A stretch of 64,000 nucleotides of DNA. Origin: Rhizobium sp. LC145 (GTDB lineage Bacteria > Pseudomonadota > Alphaproteobacteria > Rhizobiales > Rhizobiaceae). Location of the stretch: contig NZ_LBHV01000004.1 in assembly GCF_001005825.1 (NCBI RefSeq), positions 558,001 through 622,000 on the forward strand, given 5' to 3'. The first letter of the stretch is position 1. Every line of letters starts with the position of its first letter. The notes beneath the pieces were generated by a model that saw only the letters and a program-made list of their open reading frames with translations, was not told the origin of the DNA and did not search any database. The position numbers and the translations under genes were made by a program. Positions 1 through 7,737 of this stretch are shown piece by piece.

Positions 1-429
1 ATTATCCTGCCGCCGGAACGCTTCACCTTCGCCCACCACATGCGACACGGCTTCATGACCGCCGTGCGCGAAGAGGGAGTGGCTTTCGAGTTTGCAACAG
101 GGATCACGCTCGACAGCAAGTCGCATGAGATTCGCGACAGCATTTTCAAACGCCTTGGAGAACCTGACCGGCCGGACGGTTTTGTCTGCGGCGGCGAAGT
201 CTCGGCACTCGCGGTCATGGCCGCCTCCCAGGACCGTGGGCTGGAGCTCGGCAGGGACATCCGCCTCGTCGCCAAGCAGACCTCCGGCCTGTTCGACGAG
301 ATCCGCCCGCGCGTCGAGACGATCTACGAGGATCTCTCCGAGGCGGGCCTGTTGATGGGAAGACTTCTTCTGAAAAGGATCGCCGGACCTGTACCGGTGG
401 GCGAGCTCCAGGCTTTACAGACGCTCTGA
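1..429 (+). CDS. LacI-family transcriptional regulator, C-terminal part (5' end outside window)
   Basis: The reading frame is open from the first base and ends with TGA at 427-429, so only the last 142 codons are present. The segment FVCGGEVSALAVMAA and the following DIRLVAKQTS match the second half of the periplasmic-binding-protein-like effector domain of LacI/GalR repressors. The DNA-binding domain lies upstream of the window. The effector cannot be read from this part. It is convergent with the tct operon and separated from it by a shared hairpin terminator, so there is no sign that it controls tct. Confidence 0.75.
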   Translation: MILPPERFTFAHHMRHGFMTAVREEGVAFEFATGITLDSKSHEIRDSIFKRLGEPDRPDGFVCGGEVSALAVMAASQDRGLELGRDIRLVAKQTSGLFDEIRPRVETIYEDLSEAGLLMGRLLLKRIAGPVPVGELQALQTL

Positions 430-432
430 AGC

Positions 433-466
433 AAGATGGGCCGCGCGGGTAGGCGCGGCCCATCTT
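433..466. terminator. Bidirectional hairpin terminator
   Basis: A perfect 13-bp stem (AAGATGGGCCGCG with its complement) and an 8-nt loop lie between two convergent genes. The A-rich start and T-rich end of the stem let it work in both directions. It ends the LacI-type gene on the plus strand and tctA on the minus strand. Confidence 0.85.
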
Positions 467-469
467 ATC

Positions 470-1975
470 TCAATCCTCTTCCTGGAACACGGCCTCGCGC
501 TTGGCCTTCACGCTCGGCATGAAGACGACGACGAGAACCAGTGCGGCGAGGAAGAGGAGGCCTGCGCTGATGGGGCGCGTGATGAAGGTGGTTGCATCCC
601 CACGCGACAGGATCATGGCTCGCCTCAGGTTTTCCTCGAGCAACGGCCCCAGCACGAAGCCGAGCAGCAGCGGCGCGGGCTCGCAGCGAAGCTTGGTGAG
701 CACATAGCCGATGAGACCGAAGAACGCGACCGAATAGAGATCGTAGACGTTCGAGTTGACGCTGTAGACCCCGATCGAGCAGAAGGCCATGATGATCGGG
801 AAAAGCACGTAATAGGGGATCGTCAGCAGCTTCACCCAAAGCCCGATCAGCGGCAGGTTGAGGACCACCAGCATCAGGTTGCCGATCCACATGGAGGCGA
901 TGATGCCCCAGAAAAGCGCCGGCTGCTCGGATGCGACGTTCGGTCCCGGCACGATGCCCTGGATGATCATCGCGCCGATCATCAGCGCCATGACCGGATT
1001 GGCAGGAATGCCGAGGGTCAGCAGCGGGATGAAGGAGGTCTGGGCGCCGGCATTGTTGGCCGATTCCGGCCCAGCGACGCCTGCGACCGCGCCGCGGCCG
1101 AACTCTTCCGGATGTTTGGAAACCTTCTTCTCGACCGTATAGGAGGCGAAGGAGGCCAGGATCGCGCCCCCGCCCGGCAGGATGCCGAGCACCGAGCCGA
1201 TGACGGTGCCGCGCAGCACCGGCGCGATCATGCGCCTGAAATCCTCCTTGGTCGGCAACAGCCCGCTGACCTTGGCCATCAGCACCGTGCGTGTCTTCTC
1301 GCTCTCCAGATTGCGCAGGATTTCCGCGACGCCGAAAACACCGACGGCAACCGCCACGAAATTCAGGCCGTCGGAATACTCGCGGATGCCGAGGTTGAAG
1401 CGCGGCGTGCCAGTGTAGATGTCGGTGCCGACAAGGCCGAGAAGCAACCCGAGCACCACCATGGCAAGCGCCTTGACGACCGAGCCGTGCGCAAGCGCGA
1501 TCGAGGAGACGAGGCCGACGATCATCAGGGAGAAATATTCCGCCGCACCGAACTGCAATGCGATTTCCGTAAGCGGCGGCGCGAAGATGGCGACGAGGAA
1601 GGTCGATACCGTGCCCGCAAAGAAGGAGCCGAGCGCGGCGATGGAGAGCGCTACCCCTGCCCGGCCGTTGCGGGCCATCTGGTAACCGTCGATAGCGGTT
1701 ACGGCCGAAGAGGATTCGCCCGGCATGTTGATGAGGATCGCAGTGGTCGAACCGCCGTACTGCGCGCCGTAATAGATGCCCGCCAGCATGATCAGCGAGG
1801 AGACCGGCTCGAGCTGGAAGGTGATCGGCAGCAGCATGGCTATGGTCGCAGTCGCGCCGATGCCGGGCAGAACGCCGATCAATGTCCCGAGAATAACGCC
1901 GATGAGGCAGAAGAACAGGTTTTCAAACGAGGATGCCGTCGAAAATCCGAGTGCCAGATTGCTGAAAAGATCCAT
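470..1975 (-). CDS. tctA: Tripartite tricarboxylate transporter, large permease subunit TctA
   Basis: This 501-residue, very hydrophobic protein is the large membrane subunit of a TTT transporter, which takes up carboxylates using an ion gradient and a periplasmic binding protein. Family landmarks are GVLPGIGATATIAMLLP near the N-terminus and LPGGGAILASFASY with ESANNAGAQTSFIPLLTLGIP in the middle, and the length is normal for TctA. The start is set by AGGAGG about 6 nt before the ATG. The tctB stop is 9 nt upstream on the same strand, so the two are co-transcribed. The substrate (citrate, another tri- or dicarboxylate, or an unrelated carboxylate) cannot be told from the permease. Confidence 0.93.
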   Translation of the reverse strand: MDLFSNLALGFSTASSFENLFFCLIGVILGTLIGVLPGIGATATIAMLLPITFQLEPVSSLIMLAGIYYGAQYGGSTTAILINMPGESSSAVTAIDGYQMARNGRAGVALSIAALGSFFAGTVSTFLVAIFAPPLTEIALQFGAAEYFSLMIVGLVSSIALAHGSVVKALAMVVLGLLLGLVGTDIYTGTPRFNLGIREYSDGLNFVAVAVGVFGVAEILRNLESEKTRTVLMAKVSGLLPTKEDFRRMIAPVLRGTVIGSVLGILPGGGAILASFASYTVEKKVSKHPEEFGRGAVAGVAGPESANNAGAQTSFIPLLTLGIPANPVMALMIGAMIIQGIVPGPNVASEQPALFWGIIASMWIGNLMLVVLNLPLIGLWVKLLTIPYYVLFPIIMAFCSIGVYSVNSNVYDLYSVAFFGLIGYVLTKLRCEPAPLLLGFVLGPLLEENLRRAMILSRGDATTFITRPISAGLLFLAALVLVVVFMPSVKAKREAVFQEED

Positions 1976-1984
1976 CCGCCCCTC

Positions 1985-2446
1985 CTAAAAATTGAGCCAG
2001 GGGCCGAAGCGCCGGAAAGGCAGGCCAAGACCGTAGCTGAACACCGCTACCGAAAAGACCGTCAGCAGCGCCGCCAGAACGAGCGCCGTCAGCGGCTTCA
2101 TCCGGCTGGAAGCGAAGGAGGCGAAGAAGGCTGCCAGGAACAGCGCCGGCACGAAACCGAGGCCGCGCACGGTAAGCCCGAAGAAGATCGGCGCCGGCAG
2201 AATGAAGAATATGCCGCGCCAGGCGATCGGCCCGATCGGCTCGCCCTCCGCCCTGAATGCCTGGGCGAGGATGATGAGACCGAAGAGAACCAACGCGCCG
2301 GAGAGAACCAGCGGAAAATAGCCGGGTCCCATCCGGAAGGCCGTGCCGAGTTCGAGCTGAAACGATTGGAAGGCAAAGAAGAAGCCGAGCCCGACGAACA
2401 GAAGTCCGCAGATCAGGTTGGTCCTATCGAATTGCAAGGATTTCAT
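1985..2446 (-). CDS. tctB: Tripartite tricarboxylate transporter, small permease subunit TctB
   Basis: This 153-residue membrane protein has about four hydrophobic segments and the usual TctB layout: a short N-terminal helix beginning LICGLLFVGLGFFFAFQSF, then a paired-helix core. A GGAG ribosome site precedes the ATG. It sits between tctC and tctA, the standard C-B-A order. It is separated from tctC by 195 nt containing a RIME-like element, whereas only 9 nt separate it from tctA. Confidence 0.9.
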   Translation of the reverse strand: MKSLQFDRTNLICGLLFVGLGFFFAFQSFQLELGTAFRMGPGYFPLVLSGALVLFGLIILAQAFRAEGEPIGPIAWRGIFFILPAPIFFGLTVRGLGFVPALFLAAFFASFASSRMKPLTALVLAALLTVFSVAVFSYGLGLPFRRFGPWLNF

Positions 2447-2486
2447 GATGTCTCCGATGGGCTGGAGGAGGCACGGGGGAGGTTCT

Positions 2487-2624
2487 GCCCCTCACCCTAA
2501 CCCCCTCCCCGCGCGCGGGGAGAGGGAACGTGCCCAATCCATCGTTCGAGGATGGCGTGACGGCGCGGCATATCCCTTCTCCCCGTCAAGACGGGGAGAA
2601 GGTGGCGGCAGCCGGATGAGGGGC
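2487..2624. repeat. RIME-like mosaic palindromic repeat between tctC and tctB
   Basis: The element is bounded by an 8-bp terminal inverted repeat (GCCCCTCA / TGAGGGGC). It contains two inner hairpins: a CCTCCCC...GGGGAGAGG type at about 2511-2526, and a perfect 13-bp stem with a 2-nt loop at 2575-2602 (CCTTCTCCCCGTC and its complement). This arrangement matches the Rhizobium-specific intergenic mosaic elements known from rhizobial genomes. It lies within the tct transcript, where the hairpins could stabilise upstream tctC mRNA or reduce read-through into tctBA. Confidence 0.8.
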
Positions 2625-2641
2625 AGCCGACCAGCGGAGCC

Positions 2642-3625
2642 TCAGTCGGCGTATTCGCCGGCCGCTTCGATCACCGGCTTCCAGCGGTTGATCTCGCCTT
2701 CGAGCTTGGCCTTCAGCGCTGCCGGGGTGGCGTCCGCTTCCGGCGAGGGCAAGGTGCCGAGTTCGGCGAAGCGAGCGACGACGTTCGGGTCCTTGAGCGC
2801 CACCTGCAGCGACTTGGAAAGGCGCTCGGTGACTTCGGCCGGCGTGCCCTTCGGCGCATAGATGCCGTGCCAAATGCCCACCTGCATATCGGGCAGGCCG
2901 GATTCGGCGACCGTCGGGATATCCTTGAGAACGTCCAGGCGCTCCGGCGAGGTCACGGCATAGGCCTTGATGGTGCCGCCCGTGATCTGCTTCGTCGTGT
3001 TCGTGGTCTGGTCGCACATGATGTCGACCTGGCCGCCGAGCAGATCGGTCATGGCCGGACCCGTGCCCTTGTAGGGAACGGTGACGAGCGGCGTCTCGAT
3101 GGCGCTCATAAACAGCATGCCGCACAGATGCGAAGCCGCGCCGATGCCGGCATTGGCGACGGTGACCGTATCCTTGTTGGCCTTCGCATACTCGATCAGA
3201 CCCTTGAAGTCGGTCGGTTCGAGATCCTTGCGGGCGACGATGGTCATCGGCACGTCGGTGACGAGGCCGACATATTCGAAGGCGTTCAGCGTATCATAGG
3301 GCAGCTTGCGGTAGAGCGTGGCGCTGGTCGCCATGCCGATGTGGTGCAGAAGCAGCGTGTAACCATCGGCGTCGGCCTGTGCGACGCGGCCAGCACCGAG
3401 CGTGCCGCCGGCGCCGCCGACATTTTCGACGATGATCTGCTGGCCGAGGTCCTTCGACATGGCTTCGGCAACGAGACGGGTGACCGTGTCGGTCGGGCCG
3501 CCCGCAGAGAAAGGCACGACCATAGTGATCGAGCGCTCCGGATAACCCTGCGCTCCCGCCGAAACGGAGAAGAGCGAAAGAGCCGCGAATGCGGTTGCGC
3601 CGAGAACGGCGTTGAACATTTTCAT
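2642..3625 (-). CDS. tctC: Tripartite tricarboxylate transporter periplasmic binding protein TctC
   Basis: This 327-residue exported protein is the solute receptor of the TTT system. A signal peptide (MKMFNAVLGATAFAALSLFS, cleavage after SAGAQ) is followed by the family opening YPERSITMVVPFSAGGPTDT and later TVPYKGTGPAMTDLLGGQVD. The frame is open further upstream, but the ATG at 3625 has AGGAGG 7 nt away and gives a normal signal peptide, so that start is used. It is first in the tctCBA operon. The DctB/DctD-like genes lie directly upstream on the same strand, suggesting that this pair controls uptake of the same carboxylate. Confidence 0.93.
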   Translation of the reverse strand: MKMFNAVLGATAFAALSLFSVSAGAQGYPERSITMVVPFSAGGPTDTVTRLVAEAMSKDLGQQIIVENVGGAGGTLGAGRVAQADADGYTLLLHHIGMATSATLYRKLPYDTLNAFEYVGLVTDVPMTIVARKDLEPTDFKGLIEYAKANKDTVTVANAGIGAASHLCGMLFMSAIETPLVTVPYKGTGPAMTDLLGGQVDIMCDQTTNTTKQITGGTIKAYAVTSPERLDVLKDIPTVAESGLPDMQVGIWHGIYAPKGTPAEVTERLSKSLQVALKDPNVVARFAELGTLPSPEADATPAALKAKLEGEINRWKPVIEAAGEYAD

Positions 3626-3765
3626 TGTGTTTCCTCCTGCGTCAAAGCCAGTGGGCGCAGCTCCTCCCGCGCCCGGCCTGGATGACCCCATTTGCGCACC
3701 ATGGCAGTTTGCCGCAATCGCTACGGAGGGCAACTCCGTATTTTCCGTCCATGCGCTTTCACAGC

Positions 3766-3818
3766 ATGGGTGGAAATGGGAACAACCTTCCCAAAGGATG
3801 GGTGGATTTCCACCCATC
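3766..3818 (-). promoter_or_regulatory. Repeated palindromic sites upstream of tctC, candidate activator sites
   Basis: A perfect palindrome occupies 3797-3818 (GATGGGTGGA, TT, TCCACCCATC). A further 12-bp copy, ATGGGTGGAAAT at 3766-3777, is the inverse of 3806-3817. Minus-strand sequence after the palindrome is not T-rich, so a terminator for the upstream regulator gene is unlikely. The position, 140-190 bp before the tctC start, suits upstream activator sites of the NtrC/DctD type. I could not find a clear -24/-12 promoter below it. Confidence 0.45.
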
Positions 3819-3829
3819 ACCCTCTCCGC

Positions 3830-5203
3830 TCAGGAATCCCGGTCTTCCTGCAACACCTGCTCAGGCCCCAGCAGCTTCTTGTCGAGGCCATATTTCTGCA
3901 TCTTCTCATAGAGCGTCTTGCGGGAAATGCCGAGAGATTCGTAGACCGGGCGAAGCGCCCCGCCATGCGCCGCGATCGCACCCGCGATGATGTTGCGCTC
4001 GAAGGCGGCCACCTTGTCCGCCAGTCGGCCGGCATCCGGGCGCGATGGACTGCCGGGCTCTCCCGGCCCGCTGTCCAGGCCTAGAACGAACCTGTCGGCG
4101 GCATTGCGAAGCTCCCGCACATTGCCGGGCCAATCGCGCTGGGCGATGCTCGATATCAGCTCCTGCGGCACGTCCGCATCCTCCCGGCCGTAGCGGGCGG
4201 CAGCCTCGCGCACGAGCTGGAGGAACAGAAGCGGGATATCCGGCCGCCGTTGCGCCAGCGAGGGCACATGAATGGTCGCGACGTTCAGGCGGTAGAAGAG
4301 ATCCGCGCGGAACCTTCCGGCGGCGACTTCGGCTTCCAGGTCCACCTTGCTGGTGGCGATGAACCGAACGTCGAGCGGTACCGTCTCGTTCGAGCCGAGC
4401 CGCGTGATCACCCTCTCCTGCAGCACGCGCAGGAACTTCGCCTGAAGATCGACGGGCATGGAGCCGATCTCGTCGAGCAGGATCGTCCCACCCCGCCCGT
4501 GCTCGAACTTGCCGTAACGCGGCCGGAGCGCACCGGGAAAGGCACCGGCCTCGTGACCGAAAAGCTCGCTTTCGATGAGATTCTCCGGCAGGGCCGCGCA
4601 ATTGATGGCGATGAAGGGGCGGTTCGCGCGCGAGCTGATGTCGTGGAGGGCCCGCGCCACCACTTCCTTGCCCGCGCCCGTCTCGCCGATGATCAGCGTA
4701 TCGGCATCCGATGCGCCGATCGCCCGGATGCGGTAGCGCAGGTCCACCATGACCTGGGTACGTCCGGGAAGCCGCGCTTCGAGATCGTCGCGCTTGCCGG
4801 CCACGGCCCTCAGCCGCCTGTTTTCGAGCACCAGGCCCCGCCGATCCATCCCGCGGCGGATGATGCCCGCCAGATGCTGTGGGGTGAACGGCTTTTCGAG
4901 GAAATCATAGGCCCCTTCCCGCATCGCCTTGACCGCAAGCTGCACGTCGCCGTGCCCGGTGACGAGGATCACCGGTATTTCCGCGTCGAGTTCGCGGATC
5001 CGGTGCAGAAGCGTCATGCCGTCGGTGCCTGGCATGCGGATATCGCTGACGACGACCCCGTCGAAGCTGAAGCCGGTCAGCTCCAGCACATGGTCGGCCG
5101 TCGAAAAGGTCTGGACGGTTAGCCCGAACAGTTCCAGCGCCTGGGCGGTGGAACGGCGCAGCTCCTCCTCGTCATCGACCAGCAAAACCCTCTGCTCGCT
5201 CAC
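3830..5203 (-). CDS. NtrC/DctD-like response regulator with a GAFPGA variant
   Basis: The 457-residue protein has three parts. A receiver domain (about 1-120) has phospho-acceptor Asp54 in VSDIRMPG. The AAA+ domain has Walker A GETGAGKE, LLDEIGSMP and FYRLNV. A C-terminal Fis-type helix-turn-helix ends LGISRKTLYEKMQKYGL. The sigma-54-contacting loop, normally GAFTGA, reads GAFPGA here (residues 220-225). The start overlaps the stop of the sensor kinase gene by 4 nt, so the two are translationally coupled. Context points to control of the adjacent tctCBA operon. Whether the protein still activates sigma-54 RNA polymerase is uncertain because of the loop change. Confidence 0.9.
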   Translation of the reverse strand: MSEQRVLLVDDEEELRRSTAQALELFGLTVQTFSTADHVLELTGFSFDGVVVSDIRMPGTDGMTLLHRIRELDAEIPVILVTGHGDVQLAVKAMREGAYDFLEKPFTPQHLAGIIRRGMDRRGLVLENRRLRAVAGKRDDLEARLPGRTQVMVDLRYRIRAIGASDADTLIIGETGAGKEVVARALHDISSRANRPFIAINCAALPENLIESELFGHEAGAFPGALRPRYGKFEHGRGGTILLDEIGSMPVDLQAKFLRVLQERVITRLGSNETVPLDVRFIATSKVDLEAEVAAGRFRADLFYRLNVATIHVPSLAQRRPDIPLLFLQLVREAAARYGREDADVPQELISSIAQRDWPGNVRELRNAADRFVLGLDSGPGEPGSPSRPDAGRLADKVAAFERNIIAGAIAAHGGALRPVYESLGISRKTLYEKMQKYGLDKKLLGPEQVLQEDRDS

Positions 5204-7095
5204 TCGGCCGCCTCCTGCAGGTTCTTATCGGCGACTTCGAGCTCGATCAGGAAGAGCGCGCCGCCCTCCGGATGGTCGGAAACGCTGAGGCTGCCGCCGA
5301 AATCCTTGACGATGTTGTAGGAGATCGAAAGGCCGAGACCCAGCCCCTTGCCGATGCCCTTCGTGGTGAAGAAGGGATCGAAGATACGCTCGCGGATGGC
5401 GGCGGCCACGCCAGCGCCACGGTCACGCACGGAGACCAGGATCTTGTCTTTCACCCTTTCGGCCGAGACGGTGATGCGCCGGTCATCGAGCCCTTCCACG
5501 GCATCCGCCGCATTGGTGATGATATTGACCAGCACCTGCTGCAGGCGCACCGAACCTGCCTTGACGGGCGGAAGAGAAGGATCGAGCTGCAGTTCGAGAA
5601 CCGCATCCGCCGCCTTGAGCCGGGTCGCGACGATCTCCATCGTATCGCGCAGAACATCGTCGAGGACCACCGGCCCGAGCTTCTCGTTCGGCTTGCGGGC
5701 GAAGTTGCGCAAGTGCTTGCTGATCGATGCCATGCGGTCAATGAGCGCCGAAATGCGTAGGACGTTATCGCTCGCCTCCGCCGTGCGCCCCCGCTCGATC
5801 AGCACGCTGGCCGTCTCGGCATAGGTCTTGGCCGCGGCGAGAGGCTGGTTGAGTTCATGGGAAAGAGCTGCCGACATCTGACCAAGTCCCGCAAGCTTGC
5901 CGGCCTGGATGAGATCGGCCTGGGTCTGGCGCAGCCGCCGCTCCGTGGCGCGGCGTTCGGCGATCTCCTGCTCGATGCGACTGTTGACGCGCGCAAGATC
6001 GGCCGTGCGCTCGGCGACCCGCCGCTCGAGTTCGTTACGCGCCTCCGCCTGCAGGAGCAGGCGCTCGTTGAGCCGGGCCCGGCGCTGGAGAAAGATCGTG
6101 AGCGCCAGACCCGCCAGGCAAAGCGTCAGCAGCACGGCCGCGATCGCCGTTTTCGTGCGGGCATGCACGGAATTGGTATCCATCAACACGTTGACGGTCC
6201 AGCCCGCCTCGGACATCGACTGGGAGACGACGAGATATTCCTTTTCCGCGCCGTCCTCGGCGATCGTCATGATCTGATGCCCGGCGAATGTGCCGCGCCT
6301 GACGGGAAGCTCGCGCACATAGGCATCCGCGTAACGACGGGAAGCCTCGGTGCGGGCAATTCGTTCCGGCGTCAGCGGCAGGAGGGTCGAATAGAGCCAC
6401 TGTGGGCTGCCGGTCATGAAGATGATGCCTTCGGGATCGGAGACGAAGATCCTGTTGTCGCCGCCACTCCAGGAATCCTCGATCATGTCGATATCGACCT
6501 TGAAGACGATCACGCCCCTGATGATGCCATTGATCTCGATCGGGGAGCCGAAATAATAGCCGCGCTTCAACGAGGTCGTACCGAGCGCATAGAAGCGCGA
6601 TTGCTTGCCGGCCGCCGCATCCTGAAAATAGGGCCGATAGCTGAAATTCTCGCCGACGAAGCTCAAAGGCTGGTCATGATTGCTGGCGGCGATGGTCTCA
6701 CCGTCCATGGTCATGACGTAGATGTCGGAGGACTTCAGAAGTGCATTGATATCTTTGAGGTAAGCATTCGTTCTCGTTTTGAGATAGGGGTCGTCGGGAT
6801 TTTCGATCAGAGTCTCGATATTGCCCTGGTCGGCAATCAGCGCCGGCAAGGCTTCGTAGCGTTTCAGATGACCGTCGAGCGCCGACACCGCAAGGCGCAG
6901 CGTCGTGCCGGCCTGGACCGCGGCCTCGTTCATATAGCTGCGGGCGGCGAAGTCCCTGCCGGGAAAGATCACGGCAACGCCGAGCCCGGCAAGCACGATC
7001 AAGGCTAAGAGAACGCGATGTCTCAAGAGATGACGGGCTCCTCTCCCGATTTCCGCGACACCTCCCATTGTAAATTCCGGGCCGCGGATTTCCAT
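5200..7095 (-). CDS. DctB-like membrane sensor histidine kinase
   Basis: The 631-residue protein has an N-terminal membrane helix (about 27-45), a large periplasmic double-CACHE-like sensor region to about residue 310 and a second helix (IAAVLLTLCLAGLALTIFL). A coiled coil leads to a HisKA box with phosphorylatable His in SHELNQPLAAAKTYAE. The ATPase domain has an N box (NIITNAADAVEG) and G boxes (DRGAGV, GKGLGLGLSIS). This is the DctB layout, a family that senses C4-dicarboxylates or related acids. An in-frame ATG at 7068 with a GGAA site is an alternative start. It is coupled to the response regulator gene. Confidence 0.9.
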   Translation of the reverse strand: MEIRGPEFTMGGVAEIGRGARHLLRHRVLLALIVLAGLGVAVIFPGRDFAARSYMNEAAVQAGTTLRLAVSALDGHLKRYEALPALIADQGNIETLIENPDDPYLKTRTNAYLKDINALLKSSDIYVMTMDGETIAASNHDQPLSFVGENFSYRPYFQDAAAGKQSRFYALGTTSLKRGYYFGSPIEINGIIRGVIVFKVDIDMIEDSWSGGDNRIFVSDPEGIIFMTGSPQWLYSTLLPLTPERIARTEASRRYADAYVRELPVRRGTFAGHQIMTIAEDGAEKEYLVVSQSMSEAGWTVNVLMDTNSVHARTKTAIAAVLLTLCLAGLALTIFLQRRARLNERLLLQAEARNELERRVAERTADLARVNSRIEQEIAERRATERRLRQTQADLIQAGKLAGLGQMSAALSHELNQPLAAAKTYAETASVLIERGRTAEASDNVLRISALIDRMASISKHLRNFARKPNEKLGPVVLDDVLRDTMEIVATRLKAADAVLELQLDPSLPPVKAGSVRLQQVLVNIITNAADAVEGLDDRRITVSAERVKDKILVSVRDRGAGVAAAIRERIFDPFFTTKGIGKGLGLGLSISYNIVKDFGGSLSVSDHPEGGALFLIELEVADKNLQEAAE

Positions 7096-7260
7096 CTAAT
7101 CTTGCGGACCGGCGAGCCGGTCAAGTGAGATACGGTCGGGAAATCCGGAGCGACAGGGCTTCAAACCCGAAATGTCGGCCTTTCCCTTGCTTGACTCGGT
7201 CGAGATTCATGATTGGATCAAGCGGAGGGTAACGCCGCGCGAAGGCGGCAAGGAGGGTCT

Positions 7261-7737
7261 GTGGTCTACTTGCTTGCACTTCTCATCGGCGTCGTTGCCG
7301 GGCTCCGTGCCCTGACTGCGCCCGCCGCCATCGGCTGGGCCGCCTGGCTCGGCTGGCTCGATCTTTCCGGAACCTGGCTCTCCTTCATGAGCTCGATCTG
7401 GGCTGTCGTGATACTCACCGCGCTCGCCATCATCGAACTCGTCACGGATCAGCTTCCCTCGACGCCGAGCCGCAAGGTTCCGCAGCAGTTCGGCGCCCGC
7501 ATTCTGATGGGTGCGGTTGCCGGTGCTGCGATCGGCGTCGGCGGAGGTTCCTGGACAGCCGGACTGTTTGCAGGCATCGTCGGGGCGATCATCGGCACAT
7601 ATGGCGGGGCGGCTCTGCGTGCAAAGCTCGCCACGAGCTTCGGCAAGGACCCGCCGGCTGCCTTCATCGAGGATGCCATCGCCATTATCGGTGCCTGGCT
7701 CGTCATTGCGGCCCTGCCGATGCCGGTGGCGACATGA
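7261..7737 (+). CDS. DUF4126 family membrane protein
   Basis: The product is a small integral membrane protein of 158 residues with four or more hydrophobic helices rich in Gly and Ala. The segment VAGLRALTAPAAIGWAAWLG is characteristic of the DUF4126 family, whose function is unknown. The frame is open from a TTG at 7213, but AGGAGG at 7251-7256 favours the GTG at 7261, with a rather short spacer. Its last codons overlap the next gene by 4 nt, so both are probably made from one mRNA. Confidence 0.75.
   Translation: MVYLLALLIGVVAGLRALTAPAAIGWAAWLGWLDLSGTWLSFMSSIWAVVILTALAIIELVTDQLPSTPSRKVPQQFGARILMGAVAGAAIGVGGGSWTAGLFAGIVGAIIGTYGGAALRAKLATSFGKDPPAAFIEDAIAIIGAWLVIAALPMPVAT

Noticed and set aside
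1112..2500. 462-codon plus-strand frame antiparallel to tctA and tctB
   Set aside because: It is low-complexity (Arg, Glu, Asp, His rich), an artefact of GC-rich antisense reading of real membrane proteins, with no ribosome site or domain.
2487..2624. CRISPR or transposon remnant
   Set aside because: There is a single palindromic mosaic with no regular spacers, no transposase fragment and no target duplication; it fits a RIME-type element.
3626..3765. Sigma-54 (-24/-12) promoter for tctC
   Set aside because: Several GG and GC pairs were examined on the minus strand, but none had the GG-N10-GC spacing with acceptable flanks.
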